Below, piece by piece: positions 1 through 5,373 of a DNA stretch of 8,714 bases (position 1 is the first letter of the stretch; each line of letters begins with the position of its first letter). Source of the DNA: JAKEGK01 sp036507695 (GTDB lineage Bacteria > Pseudomonadota > Gammaproteobacteria > SZUA-152); assembly GCA_036507695.1 (NCBI GenBank), contig DATCIR010000346.1, forward strand, positions 1 through 8,714. The letters run 5' to 3'. Under the pieces are notes generated by a model. It saw nothing but the letters and a program-made list of their open reading frames with translations. It made no database searches and was not told the DNA's origin. Made by a program: the position numbers and the translations under genes.

Positions 1-525
1 AAAAAGACCGCCGATAAAATAGCAGAAGGGAAAGTCATTGGTTGGTTTCAGGGCCGCATGGAGTGGGGGCCGCGCGCGCTGGGTAACCGGTCCATATTGG
101 GGGATCCGCGCCGTGCTGATATGAAAGATATTCTGAATTTAAAAATCAAGCGTCGGGAATCATTCCGGCCTTTCGCGCCTTCGATTTTGCGGGAACAGGT
201 GCCGGAATGGTTCGAAGAAGACGACGATGTACCGTTTATGATGAAAGTGTTTCAGATTCGCGCAGAGAAGCGGGCTGAGATACCGGCAGTGACGCATGTT
301 GATGGGTCGGGTAGGTTGCAAACCGTGTCAAAGACTACTAACCCAAGGTATTATCATTTGATTGATACTTTTCGTGAACTGACGGGCGTTCCTATTCTGC
401 TGAATACGTCATTTAATGAAAACGAGCCGGTGGTGTGTCATCCCAAAGAAGCCTTGGATTGTTTTCTCAGGACCCGGATGGATGTTTTGGTTTTGGGGGA
501 TTATTTCATTTCAAGAAAAGCCTAG
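1..525 (+). CDS. Carbamoyltransferase, C-terminal part (5' end outside window)
   Basis: The frame is open from base 1 to the TAG at 523-525, about 174 codons, so the ATG at 58 is internal and the gene starts upstream of the window. Seen: the motif WFQGRMEWGPRALGNRSIL at codons 15-33, then FRPFAPSIL, and near the end LLNTSFNENEPVV followed by HPKEALDCF. These are hallmarks of the carbamoyltransferase C-terminal domain of the NodU/CmcH/TobZ family. Family members are usually about 570-600 residues, with an N-terminal Kae1-like domain that would lie off the left edge. They transfer a carbamoyl group from carbamoyl phosphate, via an ATP-derived carbamoyl-adenylate, to a hydroxyl of a sugar or natural product in the cytoplasm. 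With a glycosyltransferase 19 bases downstream and export genes further on, O-carbamoylation of a surface polysaccharide is the likely role. This is inferred; the acceptor cannot be told from sequence. Confidence 0.93.
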   Translation, partial: KKTADKIAEGKVIGWFQGRMEWGPRALGNRSILGDPRRADMKDILNLKIKRRESFRPFAPSILREQVPEWFEEDDDVPFMMKVFQIRAEKRAEIPAVTHVDGSGRLQTVSKTTNPRYYHLIDTFRELTGVPILLNTSFNENEPVVCHPKEALDCFLRTRMDVLVLGDYFISRKA

Positions 526-544
526 ATTTTGTTAACCTGCCTTA

Positions 545-1318
545 ATGCCTAGCATTTCAATCATCACTGCTGTCTACAATGGTGAAAAAACCATCCGCAA
601 AAGTCTGGAGAGTATAAACGATCAGACTATTTCTGCCGAGCACATTATTGTTGATGGGGCTTCCACCGATTCCACCCTTAACATCATAGAACAGCATAAG
701 ACCTGTAACACCAAGATCATCTCGGAACCTGATGAGGGCATTTATGATGCCATGAATAAAGGGATCGGGCTTGCAGCGGGTGATATTGTCGGGATATTGA
801 ATGCCGATGACTATTATCCTGCTAAGGATGTTTTGCAAAAAGTTAGTGGTGTGTTTGAAGACAAGACTATTGATGCCTGTTATGGTGATTTGCTTTATGT
901 TGACGCAAATGATCCATCGAAAGTGGTGCGTTATTGGCGGTCATTGGATTTTGATCCGAATCGGTTTTATTGGGGATGGATGCCGCCGCATCCCACGTTT
1001 TTTGTTCGCCGGTCGGTGTATGAAAAATACGGAATGTTCCGGTTGGATATAGGCACCGCGGCTGATTATGAAATCATGTTGCGGTTTTTATTAAAGCATG
1101 GGGTGAGAGCACGCTATATTCCCGAGGTGTTGGTGCATATGCGGACCGGTGGCGCGAGTAACGTGAAATTGGCGAACAGGATTCGGGCGAACCGTATGGA
1201 TCGCAAAGCCTGGGAAGTAAATGGGTTGAGGCCGTATCCGTGGACGTTGTGGGTGAAGCCATTGAGGAAAATTGGGCAGTGGTTTTATAAATCACCCTCA
1301 CCCCGGCCCTCGGCTTAG
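545..1318 (+). CDS. Family 2 glycosyltransferase (WcaA/WcaE-like), exopolysaccharide assembly
   Basis: The 257-residue product starts directly at the first beta strand of a GT-A fold (ISIITAVYNGEKTI, residues 4-17). It continues with VDGASTDST (36-44), the GIYDAMNKG motif (65-73) and the DXD-like metal and nucleotide-sugar site NADD (86-89). HPTFFVRR (149-156) and AADYEIMLR (172-180) follow; the latter is the usual acceptor or base region of this subgroup. There is no membrane segment, so it should act on the cytoplasmic face on a lipid-linked glycan, using an NDP-sugar. The start has no obvious Shine-Dalgarno sequence, but it begins 19 bases after the carbamoyltransferase stop and so is probably in the same transcript. 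Oddity: the final residues (YKSPSPRPSA) and the TAG stop are encoded by a dispersed repeat, part of which recurs at 1392. The native C-terminus may therefore have been rewritten. Donor and acceptor sugars are unknown. Confidence 0.93.
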   Translation: MPSISIITAVYNGEKTIRKSLESINDQTISAEHIIVDGASTDSTLNIIEQHKTCNTKIISEPDEGIYDAMNKGIGLAAGDIVGILNADDYYPAKDVLQKVSGVFEDKTIDACYGDLLYVDANDPSKVVRYWRSLDFDPNRFYWGWMPPHPTFFVRRSVYEKYGMFRLDIGTAADYEIMLRFLLKHGVRARYIPEVLVHMRTGGASNVKLANRIRANRMDRKAWEVNGLRPYPWTLWVKPLRKIGQWFYKSPSPRPSA

Positions 1319-1417
1319 GCATCCTGCGTCGCTCTACCTCGTGCATGGCCCAGGTCTCCCTCAAAAGGGAGAGGGAGATAGTTTTGTAGTGGGGCAGTGG
1401 TTTTATAAATCCCCCTC
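1274..1417 (+). repeat. Direct repeat of the 3' end of the glycosyltransferase gene
   Basis: The 20-mer gggcagtggttttataaatc at 1274-1293 recurs exactly at 1392-1411. The next six bases match at five of six positions (accctc against cccctc), so 25 of 26 bases agree at an offset of 118. A second shared word, catggcccagg, follows each copy (about 1343 and 1430), so the unit is an imperfect, diverged tandem duplication. Between the two lies a CCCTC-type hairpin: TCTCCCT (1355-1361) pairs perfectly with AGGGAGA (1366-1372) around a 4-base loop. Copy 1 overlaps the coding end of the glycosyltransferase; copy 2 is non-coding. Confidence 0.85.
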
Positions 1418-1805
1418 GGTCGCTTCGGCCATGGCCCAGGCCAGCTTCTCGACCGGTTCCCGGTCTTACCTTCTCCATGGCGACTTGAGACACTACACTT
1501 TCAGTATGTCGTCCATGTGTTCGTTACCGCATCATATAAGGCTAAGGGCTTGCCATTGCCTAGTAGTTTTACTCAATTATGTTATACTGATTGCCTTGGA
1601 TAGGTCGTATTCCAATGGATAGTGGGGATCACAAGGGGTTTTGATAAATTCATGCTCGTGATGGACGCGAAAGGCAAATTTACCCGGATAATTAACAGCG
1701 TCATAGCTTTTGCCTTTCGCAAAAGTTGCGCCACTTTTGCTTGCTGGAGATTTGCAGCATACGCTTAAAATGTTCGTTAAAACATTATATAAACAGGAAT
1801 CACAA
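1319..1805. other. Intergenic, repeat-derived and unassigned DNA
   Basis: No convincing gene is seen in these 487 bases. The left third (to about 1445) is made of the repeat copies described separately. From about 1446 to 1690 there is unassigned sequence with no recognisable structure. At 1707-1740 there is a three-part hairpin set. The last 40 bases before the immunity gene are A+T-rich (for example TATATA at 1786-1791), as expected of a promoter, but no -35/-10 pair with good spacing could be fixed. A 38-codon frame at 1652-1768 has no ribosome binding site or recognisable product and is not called. Confidence 0.6.
1707..1740 (+). promoter_or_regulatory. Three-part alternative hairpin upstream of the immunity gene
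   Basis: Seen: CTTTTGC (1707-1713), then GCAAAAG (1719-1725), then CTTTTGC again (1734-1740). The middle arm can pair perfectly (7 bp) with either the left arm (5-base loop) or the right arm. With the right arm it extends to 8 bp: GCAAAAGT 1719-1726 with ACTTTTGC 1733-1740, 6-base loop. The two folds exclude each other. No T-tract follows, so it is not an obvious intrinsic terminator. It lies 65 bases upstream of the start at 1806. A regulatory role is inference; it could also be a remnant of a mobile repeat end. Confidence 0.4.
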
Positions 1806-2195
1806 ATGTCTCTGAACCGAATTATTTATATCATTGTAACTTGTTTCTGCTTGCTATCGTGTAGCTTCGCAAATGGCCAATCAATTAAAATACCTAACGA
1901 CGATAAACAACGTCTATCGATAGAGCATCTTAACTTCACCGGCTCAAACTTTAAAGAAGCCTACATGAGTAATGATGTCGCTCAAAGACGCCTTGCAGAG
2001 ATGTATTTAATAGGAGTCCTGGATAGTACAGAGGGTAAAACCTGGTGTGGCTACGATATAGCACTCCCTGGTTCTATACAAGAACAGGTTTATATGGGTT
2101 TAAAAAAAGCGTCTCCGGATTCACTGAATGGTAGAGCGTCTGAAATAATTAGTTCTATTTTGTCGGAAAAATTGCCATGCAAGGATAAAAAATGA
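1806..2195 (+). CDS. tai4: Tai4/Rap1a-family T6SS amidase immunity protein
   Basis: The ATG at 1806 is chosen because AGGA (1794-1797) stands 8 bases ahead and the product then opens with a clean signal peptide: a short polar start, a hydrophobic core (residues 6-18) and a likely cleavage after SFA (20-22). The longer frame from 1710 would bury it. The product is 129 residues. The mature part carries the Rap1a/Tai pattern AEMYLIGVLDSTEGKTWC (64-81), and two cysteines (C81 and C125) could form a disulfide. Members act in the periplasm, binding and blocking cognate Tae4 amidase to protect the producer and its kin. The stop overlaps the effector start by four bases (ATGA, 2192-2195), implying coupled translation. 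Immunity comes before effector, the reverse of the usual tae4-tai4 or ssp-rap order. An LLSC at 16-19 resembles a lipobox, but a leucine at -2 makes lipidation doubtful. The family assignment is from motif memory, with no alignment. Confidence 0.82.
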   Translation: MSLNRIIYIIVTCFCLLSCSFANGQSIKIPNDDKQRLSIEHLNFTGSNFKEAYMSNDVAQRRLAEMYLIGVLDSTEGKTWCGYDIALPGSIQEQVYMGLKKASPDSLNGRASEIISSILSEKLPCKDKK

Positions 2196-2680
2196 AACCC
2201 GCTTATGAGCAATTAAAGAAAAATTACTATTCGTCAAACGAATTTGCAGACAATTTTGTTGATGGTGAGGCGTTGTATTCCGAAATTGGTTATGTCCAAG
2301 ACGCTCTTATAAAGCAAAATCCAGCCTACGTAAATACATGCGCTACTCGCGTGAGCCTTGCTTTGTTAAAAACTGGTGTGTCATTTAATGGAAGATTATC
2401 GATTAAGGCTGGCGAATTCAAAGGGAAAAAGGTAGAGATGGGAGCAAAGCTATTAGCGGATCAACTTATGCTGCCGCACGTTTTTGGAAAACCAAAAATT
2501 TACAAGCCATCTGATTTTATAAGTAGTATAAGTGGCAAAAAAGGTGTTGTGCTATTTTGGAAAATCACAGGATATGGAGGTGGTCATATTGATCTTGTCG
2601 ACATAACAAATTCAGTAGCAATTTGTAATTCCAATTGCTATTTTAATTCAAAGGAAATCTGGTTTTGGGAACTAAAATAA
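2192..2680 (+). CDS. tae4: Tae4-family T6SS peptidoglycan amidase effector
   Basis: The 162-residue product has the two landmarks of the Tae4 NlpC/P60-like fold. The nucleophile motif NTCATRVSLAL has Cys50, and GYGGGHIDLVD (127-137) carries the catalytic His132. The C-terminal EIWFWELK (155-162) is also typical of the family. Tae4 enzymes cleave the gamma-D-glutamyl to meso-diaminopimelate bond of peptidoglycan after delivery into a rival's periplasm by the type VI system. There is no signal peptide, as expected of a T6SS cargo. C145 and C149, four residues apart, recall the disulfide reported near the active site of Salmonella Tae4; the acidic third catalytic residue cannot be placed with certainty. 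AAGGAT (2181-2186) inside the end of the immunity gene serves as the ribosome binding site. The gene is A+T-rich: 21 of 60 bases at 2221-2280 are G or C, against 38 of 60 at 3661-3720 in wza. No T6SS structural or adaptor gene is visible, so it looks like an orphan cargo cassette. Confidence 0.88.
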   Translation: MKPAYEQLKKNYYSSNEFADNFVDGEALYSEIGYVQDALIKQNPAYVNTCATRVSLALLKTGVSFNGRLSIKAGEFKGKKVEMGAKLLADQLMLPHVFGKPKIYKPSDFISSISGKKGVVLFWKITGYGGGHIDLVDITNSVAICNSNCYFNSKEIWFWELK

Positions 2681-2847
2681 TGAGCTACAAGCAGCACAAA
2701 GTTTACGTTGATGATTACCGGAAAATTGAAGGCTCTTGGGTATTGAATTCGTATTCTGGTGGCGAGGCGGTGTTGCTTGATTCCATTGGATTGAGTATTC
2801 CAATTGAAACAATTTATAGTGATGTGTTGGGCCACATTCTGGACTAA
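2680..2847 (+). CDS. Small protein of unknown function, third gene of the tai4-tae4 cassette
   Basis: The ATG at 2680-2682 shares its A with the TAA stop of the effector gene (TAATG), a classic stop-start coupling. GGGA at 2667-2670 lies 9 bases ahead. The product has 55 residues, opening MSYKQHKVYVDDYRK and ending ETIYSDVLGHILD. There is no signal peptide or membrane segment, no cysteine, and mixed charge with a central hydrophobic stretch (EAVLLDSIGLSIPI). I do not recognise it. From context it could be a second protective or chaperone-like partner of the effector, or a remnant of a larger protein; neither can be decided here. Its A+T-rich character matches its two neighbours and not the export genes. 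It is short, so the coding call rests mainly on the overlap. Confidence 0.55.
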   Translation: MSYKQHKVYVDDYRKIEGSWVLNSYSGGEAVLLDSIGLSIPIETIYSDVLGHILD

Positions 2848-2893
2848 CCGGCGTTTTGTCATTTGTCCTTTTACGGTCAACTAACGCAAACGA

Positions 2894-2941
2894 TTTCTGT
2901 TTTTCTCCGATATTAATTAATGAGAAGGGCTGAAACAGAAA
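2894..2941 (+). other. Bulged long hairpin downstream of the effector cassette
   Basis: TTTCTGTTT (2894-2902) pairs perfectly with AAACAGAAA (2933-2941). Directly inside it TTCTC (2903-2907) pairs with GAGAA (2922-2926), leaving a six-base bulge on the 3' side and an A+T-rich loop of 14 bases. That gives 14 base pairs in all. There is no T-tract after it, so it is not a standard intrinsic terminator. It may be a transcript-end stabilising structure or a protein-binding inverted repeat. Function is not known. Confidence 0.4.
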
Positions 2942-3073
2942 CCTGCACGCCGCCAATCACCCGGCGTTAAAATCCTTCTGTAATATCGTTCGTTTTCCTC
3001 GCAGTTTCTCTGCGCAGTTATAATTTCCCGCATCTGGACAATAAATAACCATATCTTAAAATCTCACATACAA

Positions 3074-3102
3074 TTCAAAAATGGGCATACATATTGAATA
3101 AT
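3074..3102 (+). promoter_or_regulatory. Candidate sigma-70 promoter, distal, for wza
   Basis: TTCAAA (3074-3079) and AATAAT (3097-3102) are separated by 17 bases. They match the -35 and -10 consensus at four and five of six positions. The region is A+T-rich throughout, so such matches arise easily. This promoter would give a leader of about 135 bases before the wza start. Confidence 0.25.
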
Positions 3103-3166
3103 TAATGAGTTATCATGCGCACGTTTAGGCGGTTTGTGAGGAGATTCGGTACCGGATAAATGCTTC

Positions 3167-3195
3167 TTGCCAAGGGATTGGCGGCATTTTATTTT
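3167..3195 (+). promoter_or_regulatory. Candidate sigma-70 promoter, proximal, for wza
   Basis: TTGCCA (3167-3172) and TATTTT (3190-3195) are separated by exactly 17 bases. The first matches the -35 consensus at four of six positions, with the key TTG, and the second matches the -10 consensus at four of six. This would start transcription about 40 bases before the wza ATG. The small inverted repeat GCCAA/TTGGC (3169-3182) overlaps the -35 box and spacer and could be an operator, which is inference. Confidence 0.33.
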
Positions 3196-3243
3196 CTAAT
3201 TACGGTTGTGCTGACGTGTATTTATTAATCAATTAGGTGTTGA

Positions 3244-4383
3244 ATGCAGAATAAGACGTCGTTCACTCATGTCCTGGCGGTACCCTCATTATCTTTGTTA
3301 TTCGCATTGTCTGTGCTTTTCACTTTGGCTGCGTGCACGATTCCCGGCAGTCACTTGACGACCAGTGGTAAGGAAATTGTCGGCGAGGCGCCGGAGGACG
3401 TGCTGGACTCCATCGAGGTCCATCCCATCAATGTGGGTGTATTGCAGGAATTGAAAGTGGCGGAGCTGACGGGGCCGGTTGCGAATCCACAGCTGGATGA
3501 TGCGTTGGCGGGCTATCAATACCGGGTTGGCAAGGGCGATGTGCTGAATATCACCGTGTGGGATCATCCGGAACTCACTATTCCGCAAGGCCAGTTCCGC
3601 AGTTCCGCGGAAGCGGGCAACTGGGTGGATACGCAGGGCAATATTTTTTACCCCTATATCGGCGAAGTCCATGTGGAGGGCAAAACCCTGGAGGAGATCC
3701 GCGCCACGCTCGCCAAACGTTTGTCGACCTTTATCGAAAAACCCCAGGTGGATGTCAATATCGCCGCGTTTCGCGCGCATAAAGTGTTTATTACCGGTGA
3801 AATCTACAAGCCCGGCACCATTCCCGTGACCAATGTGCCCATGACCCTGGTGGATGCGATTAACCAGGCGGGCGGCTTGAATGAAAAGGCGGATTGGCAG
3901 CGGGTGATCCTGCACCGCGATGGCAAGGATGAAGTGTTGTCGCTGAAGGCGTTGTTGCAGAAAGGGGTGATGACGCAGAACCGGTTGATGATGCCCGGTG
4001 ACATTGCCCATGTGGCGAGTATCGAGGACCGCAAGGTGTATGTGATGGGCAGTGTAACAAAGCCTGGCACGTTCCCCATTTCGCGTAACGGCATGAGCTT
4101 GACGGAAGCGCTGAGTAATGCGGGTGGCTTTAAAGAAATTGAAGCCGATGCGACGGGTGTGTTTGTGGTGCGGCGCTTCCCGGAAGGTGCGGAGAAGTTG
4201 GGCCGGGTGTATCAGCTGGATTTGTCGGATGCCACGGCGATGATGCTGGGTGTGGAGTTCCCCATGCAGGCGGATGATGTGGTGTATGTGACGACGGCGC
4301 CGATTAGCCGTTGGGCGCGTATTATTAACCAGATTTTCCCGACCATCTTGACGATTGATATTATTGATAGCTTGGGGCAGTGA
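3244..4383 (+). CDS. wza: Outer-membrane polysaccharide export lipoprotein Wza
   Basis: The 379-residue product is the same length as E. coli Wza. The signal peptide ends in a clear lipobox, LAAC, with Cys31 as the acylated residue. The polysaccharide export domain opens at YRVGKGDVLNITVWDHPE (93-110). Two SLBB domains follow, with the repeated signatures VFITGEIYKPGTIPV (181-195) and VYVMGSVTKPGTFPI (265-279), each leading to an (N)QAGG or SNAGG end. The tail from about residue 353 (ISRWARIINQIFPTIL) matches the amphipathic helix that in Wza octamers forms the pore through the outer membrane. The protein exports capsular or exopolysaccharide and works with the Wzc co-polymerase across the periplasm. 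The start is supported by AGGTG (3235-3239) five bases ahead and by the signal peptide. The next gene is 373 bases away, across a repeat array. Confidence 0.96.
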   Translation: MQNKTSFTHVLAVPSLSLLFALSVLFTLAACTIPGSHLTTSGKEIVGEAPEDVLDSIEVHPINVGVLQELKVAELTGPVANPQLDDALAGYQYRVGKGDVLNITVWDHPELTIPQGQFRSSAEAGNWVDTQGNIFYPYIGEVHVEGKTLEEIRATLAKRLSTFIEKPQVDVNIAAFRAHKVFITGEIYKPGTIPVTNVPMTLVDAINQAGGLNEKADWQRVILHRDGKDEVLSLKALLQKGVMTQNRLMMPGDIAHVASIEDRKVYVMGSVTKPGTFPISRNGMSLTEALSNAGGFKEIEADATGVFVVRRFPEGAEKLGRVYQLDLSDATAMMLGVEFPMQADDVVYVTTAPISRWARIINQIFPTILTIDIIDSLGQ

Positions 4384-4421
4384 GGGGTTCGGTAGGACGC
4401 GCATAGCGGCTGTGAAAGTAG

Positions 4422-4571
4422 TCGCGTAGGGTGGGCATTGCCCACCATCAGCGGCGTCAGGAATAGCGTGTAACGGTGGGCGGTGCCCACCCTACAACGG
4501 GAATAAAATGCGGGTCGGTAATTGGTGCGTAATCGCGTAGGGTGGGCATTGCCCACCATCAACGGTGTCAG
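4422..4571 (+). repeat. Two near-identical direct copies of the GTGGGC palindrome element
   Basis: The 29 bases at 4422-4450 (tcgcgtagggtgggcattgc and on to atca) recur exactly at 4533-4561. The following ten bases match at eight positions (4451-4460 against 4562-4571), giving 37 of 39 identical at an offset of 111. Each copy has the palindrome GGTGGGC/GCCCACC around a short loop. Only the first copy has an inverted partner close by. Confidence 0.85.
4426..4495. repeat. REPIN-like inverted pair of GTAG elements (copy 1)
   Basis: A plus-oriented element starts GTAGGGTGGGCATTGCCCACC at 4426. A minus-oriented partner, plus-strand text GGTGGGCGGTGCCCACCCTAC, ends at 4495. Each half is itself palindromic, and the two halves are inverted to one another about a spacer of roughly 28 bases. 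So the 70-base unit can fold as one long hairpin or as two small ones. This is the layout of REP doublets (REPINs/BIMEs). Confidence 0.75.
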
Positions 4572-4575
4572 CAGG

Positions 4576-4607
4576 GTAGGATGTGGTGAAGCATGAACCG
4601 CATCCTA
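4576..4607 (+). repeat. GTAG-headed GGATG/CATCC hairpin element
   Basis: TAGGATGTGGT (4577-4587) pairs with ACCGCATCCTA (4597-4607) over 11 positions with one G-T wobble, and the loop has 9 bases. The G at 4576 completes the GTAG head. A related copy lies on the minus strand at about 5550-5579, with 22 of 30 bases shared. A degenerate headless one lies near 7876-7898. Confidence 0.65.
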
Positions 4608-4756
4608 TGGTTGTAAGAATATTATTGTAGGGTGCCGTTGAGGCACGAAGCGCACCATGGGGCTATCGTAACCTCTGGAATGTTGCGGCTCACCACAACC
4701 TACAGATTAAGCTTGGAGCGCACCCTACAACTAACATTAAGACCAGGGTTGGTTAT

Positions 4757-5197
4757 ATGTTTAAATCTATTTTAGTGGTATGTGTCGGCAATATCTGCCG
4801 CAGTCCGGTGGCGGAAAGAATGCTGCAGCGTTTGATACCGGAGAAAAAATTTTCCTCCGCGGGTGTGGGCGCGCTGGTGGGGCATCCCGTTGATGAGCTT
4901 GCGGCGAAGGTGGCCGCGGCCCATGGCTTGGATACCTCCGGACACGCGGCGCGGCAGTTAACGCCGGAGATTTGCCGGGGCGCGGATTTGATTCTGGCGA
5001 TGTCGGAAGAAAACCGCGAGCAGGTTTACCGGATTGCGCCGGAGGCCCGCGGTAAGGTAATGTTGATCGGTAAGTGGCTGGATGACGCGGAGATACCCGA
5101 TCCTTACCGGCAAAACCGGCGGGTCCATGAAGAAGCGTATCAATTGCTGGATTTGGCGACCCGCTCATGGGTGAATGTGATACGGATACAGATATAA
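4757..5197 (+). CDS. wzb: Low-molecular-weight protein-tyrosine phosphatase Wzb
   Basis: The product has 146 residues; E. coli Wzb has about the same length. The phosphate-binding loop CVGNICRS spans Cys9 to Ser16, that is C-X5-R-S with nucleophile Cys9 and Arg15. The general-acid loop IPDPYR (113-118) has Asp115. These are the same positions I recall for the catalytic residues of E. coli Wzb. Further shared words are SAGVGALVG (34-42) and RGKVMLIG (98-105). The enzyme removes phosphate from the C-terminal tyrosines of Wzc in the cytoplasm, so that Wzc cycles between states and the polymer can be extended. AGGG (4745-4748) is a plausible ribosome binding site 8 bases ahead. The gene is flanked on both sides by repeat arrays, unlike the compact wza-wzb-wzc of enterobacteria, so its expression may be partly independent. 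Confidence 0.95.
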   Translation: MFKSILVVCVGNICRSPVAERMLQRLIPEKKFSSAGVGALVGHPVDELAAKVAAAHGLDTSGHAARQLTPEICRGADLILAMSEENREQVYRIAPEARGKVMLIGKWLDDAEIPDPYRQNRRVHEEAYQLLDLATRSWVNVIRIQI

Positions 5198-5266
5198 TTT
5201 GGCAGGATGCGGTAATTGGTGGTTATTGGTGATCGGCTTTGCGGTAAGACTATGCAAGTATTAGCT

Positions 5267-5292
5267 CCCTCTCCCCTGTTTTGGGGAGAGGG
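5267..5292. repeat. CCCTC/GAGGG hairpin repeat
   Basis: CCCTCTCCCC (5267-5276) and GGGGAGAGGG (5283-5292) form a perfect 10-bp stem around the loop TGTTTT. The text continues gctggggtgagggg, the usual flank of a dispersed gammaproteobacterial repeat family. Related, shorter copies lie at 1355-1372, 5343-5357 and 5466-5480. The stem is strong enough to act as a transcript processing or pausing site, but there is no T-tract for an intrinsic terminator. Confidence 0.75.
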
Positions 5293-5373
5293 CTGGGGTG
5301 AGGGGCAAAGAATTCAAACGTTTGCACCCCCACCCAATCCCTCCCTCTAAAAGAGGGTGTCGTAAAACTCACC

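Larger units (their letters stand above)
2848..3243. other. Intergenic region ahead of wza
   Basis: These 396 bases are A+T-rich and hold no gene that I can support. They contain a bulged hairpin (2894-2941), two candidate sigma-70 promoters (3074-3102 and 3167-3195) and a small hairpin GCCAA/TTGGC (3169-3182). CCGGCGTT occurs at 2848-2855, right after the last cassette stop, and again at 2961-2968. That is only 8 bases and could be chance. The region probably serves as the transcription start and leader of the export genes. Confidence 0.6.
4384..4756. repeat. Array of GTAG-headed palindromic repeats between wza and wzb
   Basis: Almost the whole gap is built from short hairpin elements whose 5' end reads GTAG. 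Plus-strand heads are at 4426, 4537, 4576 and 4627; minus-strand heads (CTAC on plus) are at 4492-4495, 4700-4703 and 4725-4728. Seven heads compare with about three GTAG/CTAC words expected by chance on two strands in 373 bases of even composition. At least four sequence types are present: GTAGGGTGGGCATTGCCCACC; GTAGGATGTGGTGAAGCATG; GTAGGGTGCCGTTGAGGCAC; and GTAGGTTGTGGTGAGCCGC. A GTAG tetranucleotide beside an imperfect palindrome is the classic form of REP elements moved by RAYT (Y1 HUH) transposases. No such gene is in the window. No open frame here is credible. Confidence 0.8.

Noticed and set aside
1272..1622. Plus-strand frame of 116 codons after the glycosyltransferase
   Set aside because: It is made mostly of the duplicated repeat, overlaps the glycosyltransferase end and has no recognisable protein features.
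1652..1768. 38-codon frame before the immunity gene
   Set aside because: No ribosome binding site, no homology sensed, and it contains the alternative hairpin set; likely non-coding.
1690..1785. Integron attC-like site upstream of tai4
   Set aside because: GTTAAAAC near 1775 does not fit the GTTRRRY core, and no paired inner boxes were found. The hairpins here have another layout.
1851..1862. Lipobox in the immunity protein (LLSC)
   Set aside because: Leucine at -2 is unusual and known Tai4 proteins are soluble periplasmic; a signal peptidase I site after SFA fits as well or better.
2848..2968. CCGGCGTT direct repeat as a target-site duplication
   Set aside because: Eight bases over 113 bases can arise by chance, and the intervening sequence has no mobile-element features.
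3126..3140. Possible ops/JUMPstart element (aggcggtttgtg) ahead of wza
   Set aside because: Only six of the eight bases of GGCGGTAG match and the surrounding JUMPstart sequence is missing, so RfaH-type control is not supported.
3298..4404. Long minus-strand open frame (368 codons) opposite wza
   Set aside because: It is the antisense shadow of wza, which has a lipobox, export domain and two SLBB domains. The antisense product is rich in histidine, arginine and proline with no recognisable motif.
4212..4562. Minus-strand 116-codon frame crossing the wza end and the repeat array
   Set aside because: Its internal peptide repeat (MVGNAHPTR) is only a translation of the GTGGGC palindromes.
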